DNA from: an uncultured Collinsella sp.
GTDB lineage: Bacteria > Actinomycetota > Coriobacteriia > Coriobacteriales > Coriobacteriaceae
Direction: 5' to 3'
NCBI GenBank assembly: GCA_900540895.1
Contig: UQHV01000004.1
Span: forward strand, 1-64,000
DNA length: 64,000 bases
Under the pieces are notes generated by a model, which was not told the DNA's origin, did no database searches, and was given only the letters and a program-made list of their open reading frames with translations. Positions 53,074-61,491 of the stretch are shown in pieces (positions within the stretch are counted from its first letter, which is position 1; every line of letters starts with the position of its first letter). Made by a program: the position numbers and the translations under genes.

Positions 53074-54753
53074 ATGGCAGAGTTTATCTACCAGATGTAT
53101 CAGGCTCGCAAGGCCCATGGCGACAAGGTAATCCTTGACGACGTGACCCTGAGCTTCTACCCCGGTGCCAAGATCGGCGTCGTGGGTCCCAACGGCATGG
53201 GCAAGTCGACCCTGCTCAAGATCATGGCCGGCATCGAGGAAGTCTCCAACGGCGATGCCAAGCTCACCCCCGGCTACACCGTGGGTATCCTGCAGCAGGA
53301 GCCGCCGCTCGACGACGACAAGACCGTCATCGAGAACGTGCGCATGGCATTTGGCGACATGATCGCCAAGGTCGATCGCTTCAACAAGATCGGCGAGGAG
53401 ATGTGCGACCCGGATTGCGACATGGACGCCCTCATGGCCGAGATGGGAAAGCTCCAGGACGAGATCGACGCCGCCGATGGCTGGGATATCGATTCCAAGC
53501 TCGGCCAGGCCATGGACGCCCTGCAGCTGCCCGATTCCGACATGCCGGTCAACGTGCTTTCCGGCGGCGAGCGCCGTCGCGTGGCCCTGTGCAAGCTGCT
53601 GCTCGAGGCTCCCGACCTGCTGCTGCTCGACGAGCCCACGAACCACCTGGACGCCGAGTCGATCCTGTGGCTCGAGCACTTCCTGCACAACTACCAGGGC
53701 GCGGTGCTTGCCGTCACGCACGATCGCTACTTCCTGGATAACGTTGCCGAGTGGATCTGCGAGGTCGACCGCGGTCACCTTTATCCCTACAAGGGCAACT
53801 ACTCCACGTATCTGGAGACCAAGGCCGCCCGTATCGAGGCACAGGGCAATCGTGACGCCAAGCTCGCCAAGCGCATGGAGGCCGAGCTCGAGTGGGTGCG
53901 CAGCTCGCCCAAGGCTCGCCAGGCAAAGAACAAGGCCCGTCTGGCTCGCTACGAGGAGATGGAGGCCGAGGCCCGCGCAAGCCAGAAGCTCGACTGGACC
54001 GACATCCGCATCCCTGTGGGCCCGCGTTTGGGCAACAAGGTGCTCGAGGCCCATCATCTGCACAAGGAGTTCGATGGCCGCGTGCTCATCGATGACCTTT
54101 CGTTCACCCTGCCGCGCAACGGCATCGTGGGCGTCATCGGCCCCAACGGTGTCGGTAAGACTACGCTCTTCAAGACGATTGTGGGTCTGGAGCCGCTGAC
54201 TTCGGGCGAGCTTGAGGTGGGCGAGACCGTCAAGATCTCCTATGTCGACCAGAACCGTTCCGGCATCGACCCCGATAAGAACCTATGGGAGGTCGTCTCG
54301 GACGGCCTGGACCACATGATGGTCGGCGAGACCGAGGTTCCGAGCCGCGCTTATGTGGCGAGCTTTGGCTTTAAGGGCCAGGACCAGCAGAAGCGCGCTG
54401 GCGTACTTTCCGGTGGCGAGCGCAACCGTCTGAACCTGGCGCTCACGCTCAAGCAGGGCGGCAACCTGCTGCTCCTCGACGAGCCTACGAACGACCTCGA
54501 CGTCGAGACGCTGTCCTCGCTCGAAGCGGCGCTGCTCGAGTTCCCGGGCTGCTCGGTGGTCATTAGCCACGACCGTATGTTCCTGGACCGCGTCGCCACG
54601 CACATTCTGGCGTGGGAGGGCACCGACGAGAATCCGGGCAACTGGTATTGGTTCGAGGGCAACTTCGAGGCCTATCAGGCCAACCGTATCGAGCGCCTGG
54701 GCGAGGACGCAGCCCAGCCGCATCGTATTCACCGCAAGCTGACGCGCGACTAG
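53074..54753 (+). CDS. ettA: ABC-F translational regulator EttA
   Basis: 559 residues, two ABC ATPase domains without membrane segments, acting on ribosomes. Walker A motifs GPNGMGKST and GPNGVGKTT, signature LSGGERRR and LSGGERNR, Walker B LLLLDEPTNHLDAES and LLLLDEPTNDLDVET. The arm/linker region (WVRSSPKARQAKNKARLARYEEM in part) and the N-terminal MAEFIYQMYQARKAHG are typical of EttA. AAAGGA lies upstream. A strong terminator follows. Confidence 0.94.
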   Translation: MAEFIYQMYQARKAHGDKVILDDVTLSFYPGAKIGVVGPNGMGKSTLLKIMAGIEEVSNGDAKLTPGYTVGILQQEPPLDDDKTVIENVRMAFGDMIAKVDRFNKIGEEMCDPDCDMDALMAEMGKLQDEIDAADGWDIDSKLGQAMDALQLPDSDMPVNVLSGGERRRVALCKLLLEAPDLLLLDEPTNHLDAESILWLEHFLHNYQGAVLAVTHDRYFLDNVAEWICEVDRGHLYPYKGNYSTYLETKAARIEAQGNRDAKLAKRMEAELEWVRSSPKARQAKNKARLARYEEMEAEARASQKLDWTDIRIPVGPRLGNKVLEAHHLHKEFDGRVLIDDLSFTLPRNGIVGVIGPNGVGKTTLFKTIVGLEPLTSGELEVGETVKISYVDQNRSGIDPDKNLWEVVSDGLDHMMVGETEVPSRAYVASFGFKGQDQQKRAGVLSGGERNRLNLALTLKQGGNLLLLDEPTNDLDVETLSSLEAALLEFPGCSVVISHDRMFLDRVATHILAWEGTDENPGNWYWFEGNFEAYQANRIERLGEDAAQPHRIHRKLTRD

Positions 54754-54762
54754 TAGCAAGTA

Positions 54763-54793
54763 GAAAGGCCGCCACCAAGGGCGGCCTTTCTTG
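54763..54793 (+). terminator. Terminator of ettA
   Basis: GAAAGGCCGCC (54763-54773) pairs with GGCGGCCTTTC (54780-54790), followed by TTG. Confidence 0.88.
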
Positions 54794-54965
54794 TAGCAAT
54801 TGCACTGCAGCTATGCCCTGGCTGCTGGTTTAATTCATAATCAAAGTCATCTCTTTGGGATTAAAGCCCGTTTTTGCTATGAGTGATTTTCTAATTCCGT
54901 TTAAAACGTAAAGACGCATTGGGTTGCAAGGACATAAGCAAATCGAATTGAAATATAACCAGTGC

Positions 54966-54991
54966 TGTAACGTTACAAAAAAGATTATAGA
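54966..54991 (+). promoter_or_regulatory. Palindrome and -10 upstream of Tat protein gene
   Basis: TGTAACGTTACA (54966-54977) is a perfect 12-bp palindrome just upstream of TATAGAAT, a good -10. It could be an operator. The surrounding 250 bp are AT-rich and hold no other gene. Confidence 0.4.
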
Positions 54992-55053
54992 ATAGGAGTA
55001 CCTTATAAGTCGCTTCTCTAAATTATTCCGACGCTAACAAGAAAGAAGAACAT

Positions 55054-56181
55054 ATGCTTTCGCGTCGTCGTTTTCTGCAACTTGTCGCGTCTTCAATTGT
55101 CGCCTTAGCCGCACGTCCGAAAGAGGTTTTTGCTTCGACGGGCAATATTGATGGTGAGCAGATACAATTTACTTCTGAAATTGCGCAAGAGCTTGCCGAT
55201 AAATATATAAAGGGACTCCTCGGCTATTCGTATACGCCTTCTGACCCTATTCCTTTTGTAGATGTTGATGGGTCCCCGCTTGGTTACATTGTTCCGGTTG
55301 TGACATCCAATAGAGCCGCGGGCTATTTGGTTTTAGATGCTTCAGATGATGAAATACTTACGGGATATCGTTTTGGAGACGGCTTAGTCAGCCCTATGGA
55401 TCGGGGAGGAGATCTTGGTGTCGAGTCTTATTCTTTCAATAACCCAGTCGTAATGATCAATCCATTCGAATTCGGCGTGCAATCTTTGGACGGTTCAATA
55501 ACAACAAATTGCGGAAGAACAATCCCGGCTGTTTCCATAGAAGGACGGCCTGTCGTTTTATCGAATAAACCTTCAAGCTGGAACGATGTTGTAATTTACG
55601 CAACTCAAATGCAGGATTACACAGTATCTGGATTTCGTTCCATTTCTCAGTTTATGTCATATGATGAAAGCGAGATTAAGAGGCTTACCGCCCACTATGC
55701 TTGTATGGTGACAGCTTTTTCGAACGTTGCGGAACTGTATGGCATTGCCAATTTATATAGCGACCCTTCGCAATATATGCAGATATGGAATTACACCAAT
55801 ACCCATGCTCTTTCCGATGAAGAACAGACTGTTCCCGGCGTTGTTTTGGGTGGAACGCCGATATCAACCTGTGCAACGGGGTTTACAAATTACTGCGCAA
55901 GCAGAGGAAGTACTCTTATCGCCCGCACTGTCTCCTCTCCGGCTATCGCGAGCATTCAAAATGAGATTAACTCTAATAGACCGAATGTTTTACATGCGAG
56001 TTTGTACAACGGATCAGCCCATTCTGTAACAGCGGAGGCTTACGCCACACTTACTGGTAAGAAAACTGGAGAGACAAGGCAGATGATTGGCATAGCGGAC
56101 GGCTGGAATTCATCTTTATCCTTCCTGAAGTATGATCAGAGCTATTATGCGTGGACTTATGGAACGACTTTTTCGAAGTAG
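55054..56181 (+). CDS. Tat-exported papain-like cysteine protease-like protein
   Basis: 375 residues. The N-terminus SRRRFLQLVASS is a twin-arginine signal. The mature part has a pro-domain-like region (GYIVPVVTSNRAAGYLVLDA) and a C-terminal half with Cys217 in AHYACMVTAFSNVAELYG and His323 in NGSAHSVTAEAY, the order and spacing of papain-like C39/C10-type proteases. Activity is not certain. Base composition is much more AT-rich than nearby housekeeping genes, which suggests acquisition by transfer. AAGAAAGAAG precedes the ATG. Confidence 0.65.
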   Translation: MLSRRRFLQLVASSIVALAARPKEVFASTGNIDGEQIQFTSEIAQELADKYIKGLLGYSYTPSDPIPFVDVDGSPLGYIVPVVTSNRAAGYLVLDASDDEILTGYRFGDGLVSPMDRGGDLGVESYSFNNPVVMINPFEFGVQSLDGSITTNCGRTIPAVSIEGRPVVLSNKPSSWNDVVIYATQMQDYTVSGFRSISQFMSYDESEIKRLTAHYACMVTAFSNVAELYGIANLYSDPSQYMQIWNYTNTHALSDEEQTVPGVVLGGTPISTCATGFTNYCASRGSTLIARTVSSPAIASIQNEINSNRPNVLHASLYNGSAHSVTAEAYATLTGKKTGETRQMIGIADGWNSSLSFLKYDQSYYAWTYGTTFSK

Positions 56182-56551
56182 GGCGATTCGACTAGCTCTG
56201 TCTTTGGTGCTGATGGCTTCATTGGTGGGCTGTTCAACAAAGGAAGAGATATCGCGCGGAGGTTCCGGAGAAGTGACTGCGACAGACTCAGGTTCATTAG
56301 AAATAGCTGGCGGGCATGCCGATGTGATGTTACAAGGAAAAGGCGTGCTTAGGTCGATTGATGCTGAAGACGCTGTCTGCTCAATAGAGGATTTGAAGAC
56401 AGGTGAAACTGCATCGTACCGAGTTTCAGATAATGCTGCGAATATGATTGAGTCGATACCGACTGGAGCGCAGGTTTCTTTTAGATACTTTGCTCCGCAA
56501 CTTGAGGATGAGCTTGCTTCTCTGGTGTCTATATGCACCGATGACAACTAA
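56132..56551 (+). CDS. Small lipoprotein overlapping the Tat protein gene
   Basis: Up to 139 residues; ATGs at 56132, 56147 and 56159 are all possible and all overlap the end of the preceding gene. A lipoprotein signal with lipobox LVGC is followed by about 105 residues with no recognised family, containing a beta-type domain (ADVMLQGKGVLRSID, YRVSDNAANMIESIP). It is presumably co-translated with, and may assist, the exported protease-like protein. Moderately AT-rich. Confidence 0.7.
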   Translation: MIRAIMRGLMERLFRSRAIRLALSLVLMASLVGCSTKEEISRGGSGEVTATDSGSLEIAGGHADVMLQGKGVLRSIDAEDAVCSIEDLKTGETASYRVSDNAANMIESIPTGAQVSFRYFAPQLEDELASLVSICTDDN

Positions 56552-56565
56552 AAGGCCTGAATTCA

Positions 56566-56607
56566 AACGGCCTCGGATGGTCAAATTGGCTATCCGAGGC
56601 CGTTTTT
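56566..56607. terminator. Bidirectional terminator
   Basis: AACGGCCTCGGAT (56566-56578) pairs with ATCCGAGGCCGTT (56592-56604), followed by TTT on the plus strand. It lies between the lipoprotein gene and the convergent Pro/Glu-rich protein gene. Confidence 0.85.
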
Positions 56608-57914
56608 TACTCGACCGGGGCTTCGACCTTGTCGATGGCCCAGGCGGCTCCGAGACCGCCGGTGGTGTTGCGGCGGATGCGCACGGTAACCTCGCGGCGC
56701 TCGCCGGCCTGCGTGTAGCACAGGGGGAAGTTTGCGCGGTTTCGCGCGGCCTCGATGGTACCGCGCTCGCGGGCGATCCAGTAGTACTCGCCGACAATGC
56801 CGAGCGTGTCGGCGCCGTAGGGGAGATAGGTCGACAACTGGTGCAGAAGCGGGCCGGGGCAGAAGACCTCGGTTGCGAAATCGACGGGGAAGTCCTCAGG
56901 GATGGCGGGCGCTGCGGGTGCGGGGGTTGGGGCCGCTGCGGGTACCGAAGCCGGTGCCGGTGCGGGAACTTGGTCGCAAGTAGAGGTGGGCACGGATTCG
57001 ATGACGGGTGCGGGCTCAGGCACCGGTTCCGGCTTAACTGCGGAATCTGCGGGCTTCACGGTGACGGGCGCGTCTACAGCTGCAGTTTCAAACTCAACCT
57101 GCATCGCGCTCTCATTCTCGACGCTCGACTTTGCTTCGATGGGCGTGGATGCCATAGTGGTGATGCCGGCGTTGGCGTTCTCGGGGTCATAGACGACCGT
57201 GAGCGAGATGGCGGGCTGCGGCGTCTCGGGCTTCGGCGCCGACTCGGTAGCGTCTTGATCGGCGGGCTCGTCGGACTGATCGTCCTCGGCCTCGTCGCTA
57301 AAGACATCACTGTTTTGGAACGAAGGCGTCTCGGGTTGGTCGGCGGTTTTTTCGGTTGTCGACTTGGGAGCTTCGTTGAGCTCCGCAGTGGCTTCCTGCT
57401 CGGATATGACTTCGGGATCAGTCGTGGCGGTGATTTCGGTTTCGGCTTCTGCCGTTACCTCAATAGCGACTTCAATCTCTGCCTCGGGCTCGGATTCTGG
57501 CACGGCTTCAACCATGGCTTCAGGCTCGGGACGCTTAACGTGCTTGGGGCGCACGGCCTTGAGGTCCTTCTCGCCACGTTTTTTCTTTTTGTAGGACTGC
57601 TTGGCTCCCTTGGCAGCCTTGGGCTTGTCCTCGCCCTTGGCAAGGGCGGCATCCCAGGCCTCGTTGGCGATGACCGTGGCATACAGGCGACCGCCCTTAA
57701 AGACGGTCAGCTTAATGCAGTCGTCGAGCTCCTCGAGCAGCTCGCGCGTGGACTCGAAGCCCAGGTCATAAGCGGCCATGTCACCAGCGGCGAGTGCCTC
57801 CTCGACCTGCGTCATAAACGTTTGCTTGCCGCATCCAATCGCATCGCGCAGCAGGCGATACAGATAGATGTGGTTGCCCAGCGAAAGCGTGGGCCTAACT
57901 ATTGTCTTGCTCAT
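56607..57914 (-). CDS. Large acidic Pro/Glu-rich hypothetical protein
   Basis: 435 residues from ATG 57914 with AGAGGAGA upstream. An N-terminal helical domain (about residues 1-85) and a basic patch (KKKKRGEK) lead into roughly 220 residues of Glu/Pro/Ala/Thr-rich low complexity. A C-terminal domain of about 90 residues (VDFATEVFCPGPLLHQLSTYLPYG, partial) closes the protein. No TM segment or family recognised; a scaffold or regulator is possible. The longer frame to 57986 has no ribosome site. Confidence 0.7.
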   Translation of the reverse strand: MSKTIVRPTLSLGNHIYLYRLLRDAIGCGKQTFMTQVEEALAAGDMAAYDLGFESTRELLEELDDCIKLTVFKGGRLYATVIANEAWDAALAKGEDKPKAAKGAKQSYKKKKRGEKDLKAVRPKHVKRPEPEAMVEAVPESEPEAEIEVAIEVTAEAETEITATTDPEVISEQEATAELNEAPKSTTEKTADQPETPSFQNSDVFSDEAEDDQSDEPADQDATESAPKPETPQPAISLTVVYDPENANAGITTMASTPIEAKSSVENESAMQVEFETAAVDAPVTVKPADSAVKPEPVPEPAPVIESVPTSTCDQVPAPAPASVPAAAPTPAPAAPAIPEDFPVDFATEVFCPGPLLHQLSTYLPYGADTLGIVGEYYWIARERGTIEAARNRANFPLCYTQAGERREVTVRIRRNTTGGLGAAWAIDKVEAPVE

Positions 57915-57985
57915 GGCAAATCTCCTCTTTACACACCAAAGCATCTTACCATCGCGCGGGGCTTGCCATCTCGTCGCCCAAGGCA

Positions 57986-58019
57986 AACGGGCGCGAACCG
58001 CTATCGATTCGCGCCCGTT
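57986..58019 (-). terminator. Terminator after membrane protein gene
   Basis: AACGGGCGCGAA (57986-57997) and TTCGCGCCCGTT (58008-58019) form a perfect 12-bp stem 30 nt past the minus-strand stop at 58050. Confidence 0.75.
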
Positions 58020-58049
58020 GTACAGGTTGCCTATCTGGGGATGCAGCGC

Positions 58050-59000
58050 CTAGTTGTCCGATGTCGTGCCTTGGCTTGAACTGTCAGATGCCGTGCCCGA
58101 TGTGGTGCCACTCGAATTGCTGTTGTTGCTGTCTGCTGTGCCCGTTCCCGACGTGGTGTCGCTCGTCTGGCCTCCCGTGTTCGGCTGCGAACCGTCAGTC
58201 GTTTGGCTTGAGTCGGTCGTGCCGGATTGCGCGCCGCTGTTGTTCACAGAAGAATCGGCGCCCTGCGATTGGTTTTGGGTATTCGAGGACGAATCGGTAG
58301 AGGTAGAACTGTCTTGCGTGCCGTCCGCTTGTGCCTGCTGATCTTGCGACTGGGTGTTGTCATTTGCATCGCTCTCGGTCGTGCGCGACGAAAGGATTGG
58401 CTCGGGGCGCTCGCCCAGACCCTCGCCGGCGGTGGTGATAAGGATGGCGCCGGCGCAGGCGATGACCGCGACGATGGCGATGGCGATCGAGAAGACGATG
58501 ACCTTCTTTTGCGTCTGGCTGCGCTCTGCCGCCGCCTTGGCGCGCAGGCTGTCGGGAGCGACGCGCGCCGTGGTCGCGCGCCCCGCAATCTGGCGCATCT
58601 CCTGCGTAGTCGCGGCGCCGCCTAGGTGCTCCTCGGCATTAAACTCAGCGGGCTCGTAGGCGCCGGCAGGGTAGTCGACGGCGGCGTGCGTACCTTTGAT
58701 GGCTTCGGCGCTGGCAGAGATAAAGTGGCGGTAGACCTGCGATGACACAACGGTGATGACCGAGCTCACGGCGGCACCAATTACTGAACCAGCGATACCG
58801 ATCTTGGAGGCAAGCGCGACGCTTGTGGCGGCAGCCGCGGCGCCGGCGATGATCTGGGGAATGGAAATGTCGTCGAACAGGCCCTTTTTGGGCGCGATGG
58901 CCATGGTCTGTCCGATGGAATGGTTCTCGTGCACGCCGTTGTTGAGCGATGCCGGCGTCATGACGCGCGTGCGCGGCGCGTCGGTGTACTTGGTTGTCAT
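58050..59000 (-). CDS. Membrane protein with Ser/Thr-rich tail
   Basis: 316 residues from ATG 59000 with GGGAGGACC upstream. A small-residue hydrophobic region (about residues 48-90, AGAAAAATSVALASKIGIAG) is followed by a second TM segment near 170-190 (VIVFSIAIAIVAVIACAGAI). The C-terminal ~110 residues are almost only Ser, Thr, Asp, Gln, Asn and Gly, a low-complexity stalk probably outside the cell. No family recognised. Confidence 0.72.
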   Translation of the reverse strand: MTTKYTDAPRTRVMTPASLNNGVHENHSIGQTMAIAPKKGLFDDISIPQIIAGAAAAATSVALASKIGIAGSVIGAAVSSVITVVSSQVYRHFISASAEAIKGTHAAVDYPAGAYEPAEFNAEEHLGGAATTQEMRQIAGRATTARVAPDSLRAKAAAERSQTQKKVIVFSIAIAIVAVIACAGAILITTAGEGLGERPEPILSSRTTESDANDNTQSQDQQAQADGTQDSSTSTDSSSNTQNQSQGADSSVNNSGAQSGTTDSSQTTDGSQPNTGGQTSDTTSGTGTADSNNSNSSGTTSGTASDSSSQGTTSDN

Positions 59001-59104
59001 ACGGGGTCCTCCCGGTGTAAATCTGCTTCGTTTCATGTAGCCATCAGGGTACCCACCAGATGTGAATCGTACGTGACATTTAACAGATACCATCAACTCA
59101 TCAA

Positions 59105-59113
59105 GGGGGGGGG
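59105..59113. repeat. Homopolymeric G9 tract
   Basis: Nine consecutive G's lie between two divergent genes, 105 bp upstream of the membrane protein start and 66 bp upstream of the small ORF at 59179. Such tracts can vary in length by slippage. Confidence 0.95.
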
Positions 59114-59178
59114 CTTGCTGTCTTTGGTGCAATAGCTTGATGCTAAACTGGATTTACGATTGTGAGGTGGTTTACGTG

Positions 59179-59418
59179 ATGTACCCGTATATGACATTCG
59201 AAGACGGTACCGAGGTCGTTCATTCTGACCTGATAACAGATGGGGATATCGAAAAGGTTATCGCGCATTTTGAACGACCGACGGCAGAGGGCTTCGACTC
59301 CGCTCGTTGTGAGTTGCCTTCCTGTTCGTGGACTGACTGGGAAGGGCATTTTACTCAGAGTGAAAAACGAGCTTTCGAAGAGTGTTTGAGCAAATCATTT
59401 AGATTAGTTCGAGTTTAG
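59179..59418 (+). CDS. Small hypothetical protein
   Basis: 79 residues from ATG 59179 with GAGGTGG 9 nt upstream. Acidic, with MYPYMTFEDGTEVVHSDL at the start and a CELPSC pair near the middle. Predicted alpha/beta, soluble; no family recognised. It precedes the AT-rich radical SAM operon by 80 bp and may be its first member or independent. Confidence 0.6.
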   Translation: MYPYMTFEDGTEVVHSDLITDGDIEKVIAHFERPTAEGFDSARCELPSCSWTDWEGHFTQSEKRAFEECLSKSFRLVRV

Positions 59419-59497
59419 TTCGAATATAGAAGTCGAATGCGATGACCTAAAGCGTATGCATTTTTAGTATTAGATGCGTATGAAATGGAGGATGTGA

Positions 59498-59779
59498 ATG
59501 GATGAGCTAATAGACTTTAAAAAACGATTTCTCAAGAATGGCGAGCTGGTTTCAATTCCAAAAAAGGAAAGCTATAAAAGAATCATGCTGCTATGGACCG
59601 TCTCTTTCTTTGAATTAAATACAAGTTATACGGAGCTTCAGGTTAATCGTGTGCTGTCACAGCTCTATCCTGATTATGCCGTGTTGAGGCGGTACTTGGT
59701 TGATTATGGATTCCTATTAAGGGATGAGCGAGGCCTGAAATACGAGGTTAATCGTGATGTTCACGGTATTGAGAGCTAG
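59498..59779 (+). CDS. DUF2087 family protein, probable regulator
   Basis: 93 residues with GGAGG upstream. IPKKESYKRIMLLWTVSFFE, SYTELQVNRVLSQLYPDYAVLRRYLVDYGFLLRD (partial) is the DUF2087 pattern, a winged-helix-like domain often fused to or beside ArsR-type regulators. It overlaps the start of the MFS gene by 23 nt, so translation is coupled. It probably regulates the radical SAM operon; that is inference. Confidence 0.82.
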   Translation: MDELIDFKKRFLKNGELVSIPKKESYKRIMLLWTVSFFELNTSYTELQVNRVLSQLYPDYAVLRRYLVDYGFLLRDERGLKYEVNRDVHGIES

Positions 59780-60941
59780 CCGTCCGGTTCGGGTCCTATA
59801 TATTGCTAGAGGGATAAGCGAAATAGGCAATTGGTGTGCGAATATTGCTTTGCCAATGCTGATTTACGAGGTAACTCACGATGTTTCTGCAACTGCTTTG
59901 ATGGTCTGCTGCAGATTTGCCCCCTCTCTGTTTTCAGTTGCGCTCGCGCAGCTGCCTCAGAAGATGGGTATCGGGACACTGCAGGCCATGAGATTGGCAG
60001 ACTTAATTCGCGCGGGATTATTCGTTTGCTATATTTTTGTTGATAGTAAATGGAGTATGTTTGCTATTACGTGCGCGGTATCGCTTTGCCGAACGGTTGA
60101 AATGCCCTGCTTTTACTCGTTGTTAAGAGCCAATACGAATAGTATCAATCGCGACGTAATTAATAATTCGTTTGGGTTTCTGCAGAATTTGATGATGGTT
60201 CTGGGGCCAGTTGCCGGCGGTTTTGTTGTCGCTCAATTTGGGGCGGAGGCTGTTCTTGCATTAGACGCGCTTTCTTTTGCCGCGTCGTTCTGGTTGCTGC
60301 GAGATGTTCCGTCGGTTATCGAGGTTAATGATAAAGAGGGGATAAGCAAAAATGAAAAAAACAGGACTGCATTTAGTGATCTTAGCGCGAAGCACTTGGC
60401 AATTGGTTTCCTATTAATCGATATTTCTAGTGGCGTGGCATTCGGCTCTCTGAATTCTCTTTTGCCAGCTATTGCGCAATTGCAATTTGACTCGTCATCG
60501 ATACAATACGGATTCCTTCAGAGTAGTCTTACAATCGGACTGTTGTTCGGAAATACAATATATGGTCGTTTAATTAGTGGTTCCGATTGCGTTAAATCAT
60601 ATTGTTTTGTGACGTATCTTGCGCTCGGTGCGTATCTGGCGTTTGGCTATCGCTATGCGTCTGGGATATCGTTTATTTTCCTTTTTATCGTCGGTGCCGG
60701 AAACGCCATTCAAGATGTGCTTCTCATAACATCGCTGCAGGATTTGGCGAGAGACGAATCTGAATCGATAAGCCTGTTTTCAATTAGGGAGTCTTTGCAA
60801 TCGGCTGCTGTTGTTATTTCAACACTCCTTGTTTCGCTGTTCACGAGCATCGCGATGTTCTCAATTCTCGTTACAGGACTTGGTGTATTTTCAATTATGA
60901 TGGTAGTTGTGTTTCAATTGAATTATTTGCGAAAGATGTGA
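59757..60941 (+). CDS. MFS transporter (macrolide-efflux-like)
   Basis: 394 residues, about 12 membrane segments, resembling the MFS_3 group of drug/peptide exporters. Begins MFTVLRASRPVRVLYIARGISEIGNWC; GFLQNLMMVLGPVAGGFVVAQFG (partial) is a typical helix 5 region. GAGG lies 9 nt before the ATG; GTG 59754 is an alternative. AT-rich. In the context of a radical SAM enzyme and small peptide it is a candidate exporter of a modified product. Confidence 0.87.
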   Translation: MFTVLRASRPVRVLYIARGISEIGNWCANIALPMLIYEVTHDVSATALMVCCRFAPSLFSVALAQLPQKMGIGTLQAMRLADLIRAGLFVCYIFVDSKWSMFAITCAVSLCRTVEMPCFYSLLRANTNSINRDVINNSFGFLQNLMMVLGPVAGGFVVAQFGAEAVLALDALSFAASFWLLRDVPSVIEVNDKEGISKNEKNRTAFSDLSAKHLAIGFLLIDISSGVAFGSLNSLLPAIAQLQFDSSSIQYGFLQSSLTIGLLFGNTIYGRLISGSDCVKSYCFVTYLALGAYLAFGYRYASGISFIFLFIVGAGNAIQDVLLITSLQDLARDESESISLFSIRESLQSAAVVISTLLVSLFTSIAMFSILVTGLGVFSIMMVVVFQLNYLRKM

Positions 60942-60948
60942 CGTTGAT

Positions 60949-61491
60949 ATGCCTAAAACGCTTTTAGTATTTCCCCCAGGATGGAGTCCAGTGGGGCCGT
61001 ATCTTGCCTTGCCTGTTTTGAAGTCATATCTTCAAGAGGTTGAACAATATAAAGTTGACATCGTTGACTTAAACGTGGAATTTTACGATGACCTCCTATC
61101 TTTTAGACATGTCGAAGAGTGCTGTAAAAGGTATCGGGAATCAAAGGATTCGTTTAGTTCGAATGTTCAATTAACAATCGAGTTGATACAAAAGTCAGCA
61201 CTTAATGTTGACGAGGCAAAAGATATTTTCAGATCGAAGAGATACTTTAATCTAAAAGAAAGACAATATGCTGAAAACATTTTTAGAAATGCACTCTATA
61301 TCATAAATCACGTCTCATATGGAGTTAAATACACGTTCAACTCCATAGATCTGCCCTATGATTATTATTCGACACCAGAAATAATGAAATCGCTTGCGGA
61401 TACCTTGCATAATCCGTTTATTTCCTTCTATGAAACTGCCTTTCTTAAGCGTATTCAGAGGGAAAAATCGAGTTTATTGGGATTTCGGTGA
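60949..61491 (+). CDS. Cobalamin-binding N-terminal part of radical SAM enzyme
   Basis: 180 residues starting 7 nt after the exporter. LLVFPPGWSPVGPYLALPVLKSYLQE (partial) is the start of B12-binding radical SAM proteins, and VDIVDLNVEFYDDLL fits the Rossmann-like domain. The frame ends SSLLGFR-stop; family members continue at this point with an ISVSGC-type segment, which is found in the next frame (61488 onwards). GTGA overlaps stop and start. It is either one gene broken by a single-base loss near 61480 or two coupled genes. Confidence 0.75.
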   Translation: MPKTLLVFPPGWSPVGPYLALPVLKSYLQEVEQYKVDIVDLNVEFYDDLLSFRHVEECCKRYRESKDSFSSNVQLTIELIQKSALNVDEAKDIFRSKRYFNLKERQYAENIFRNALYIINHVSYGVKYTFNSIDLPYDYYSTPEIMKSLADTLHNPFISFYETAFLKRIQREKSSLLGFR

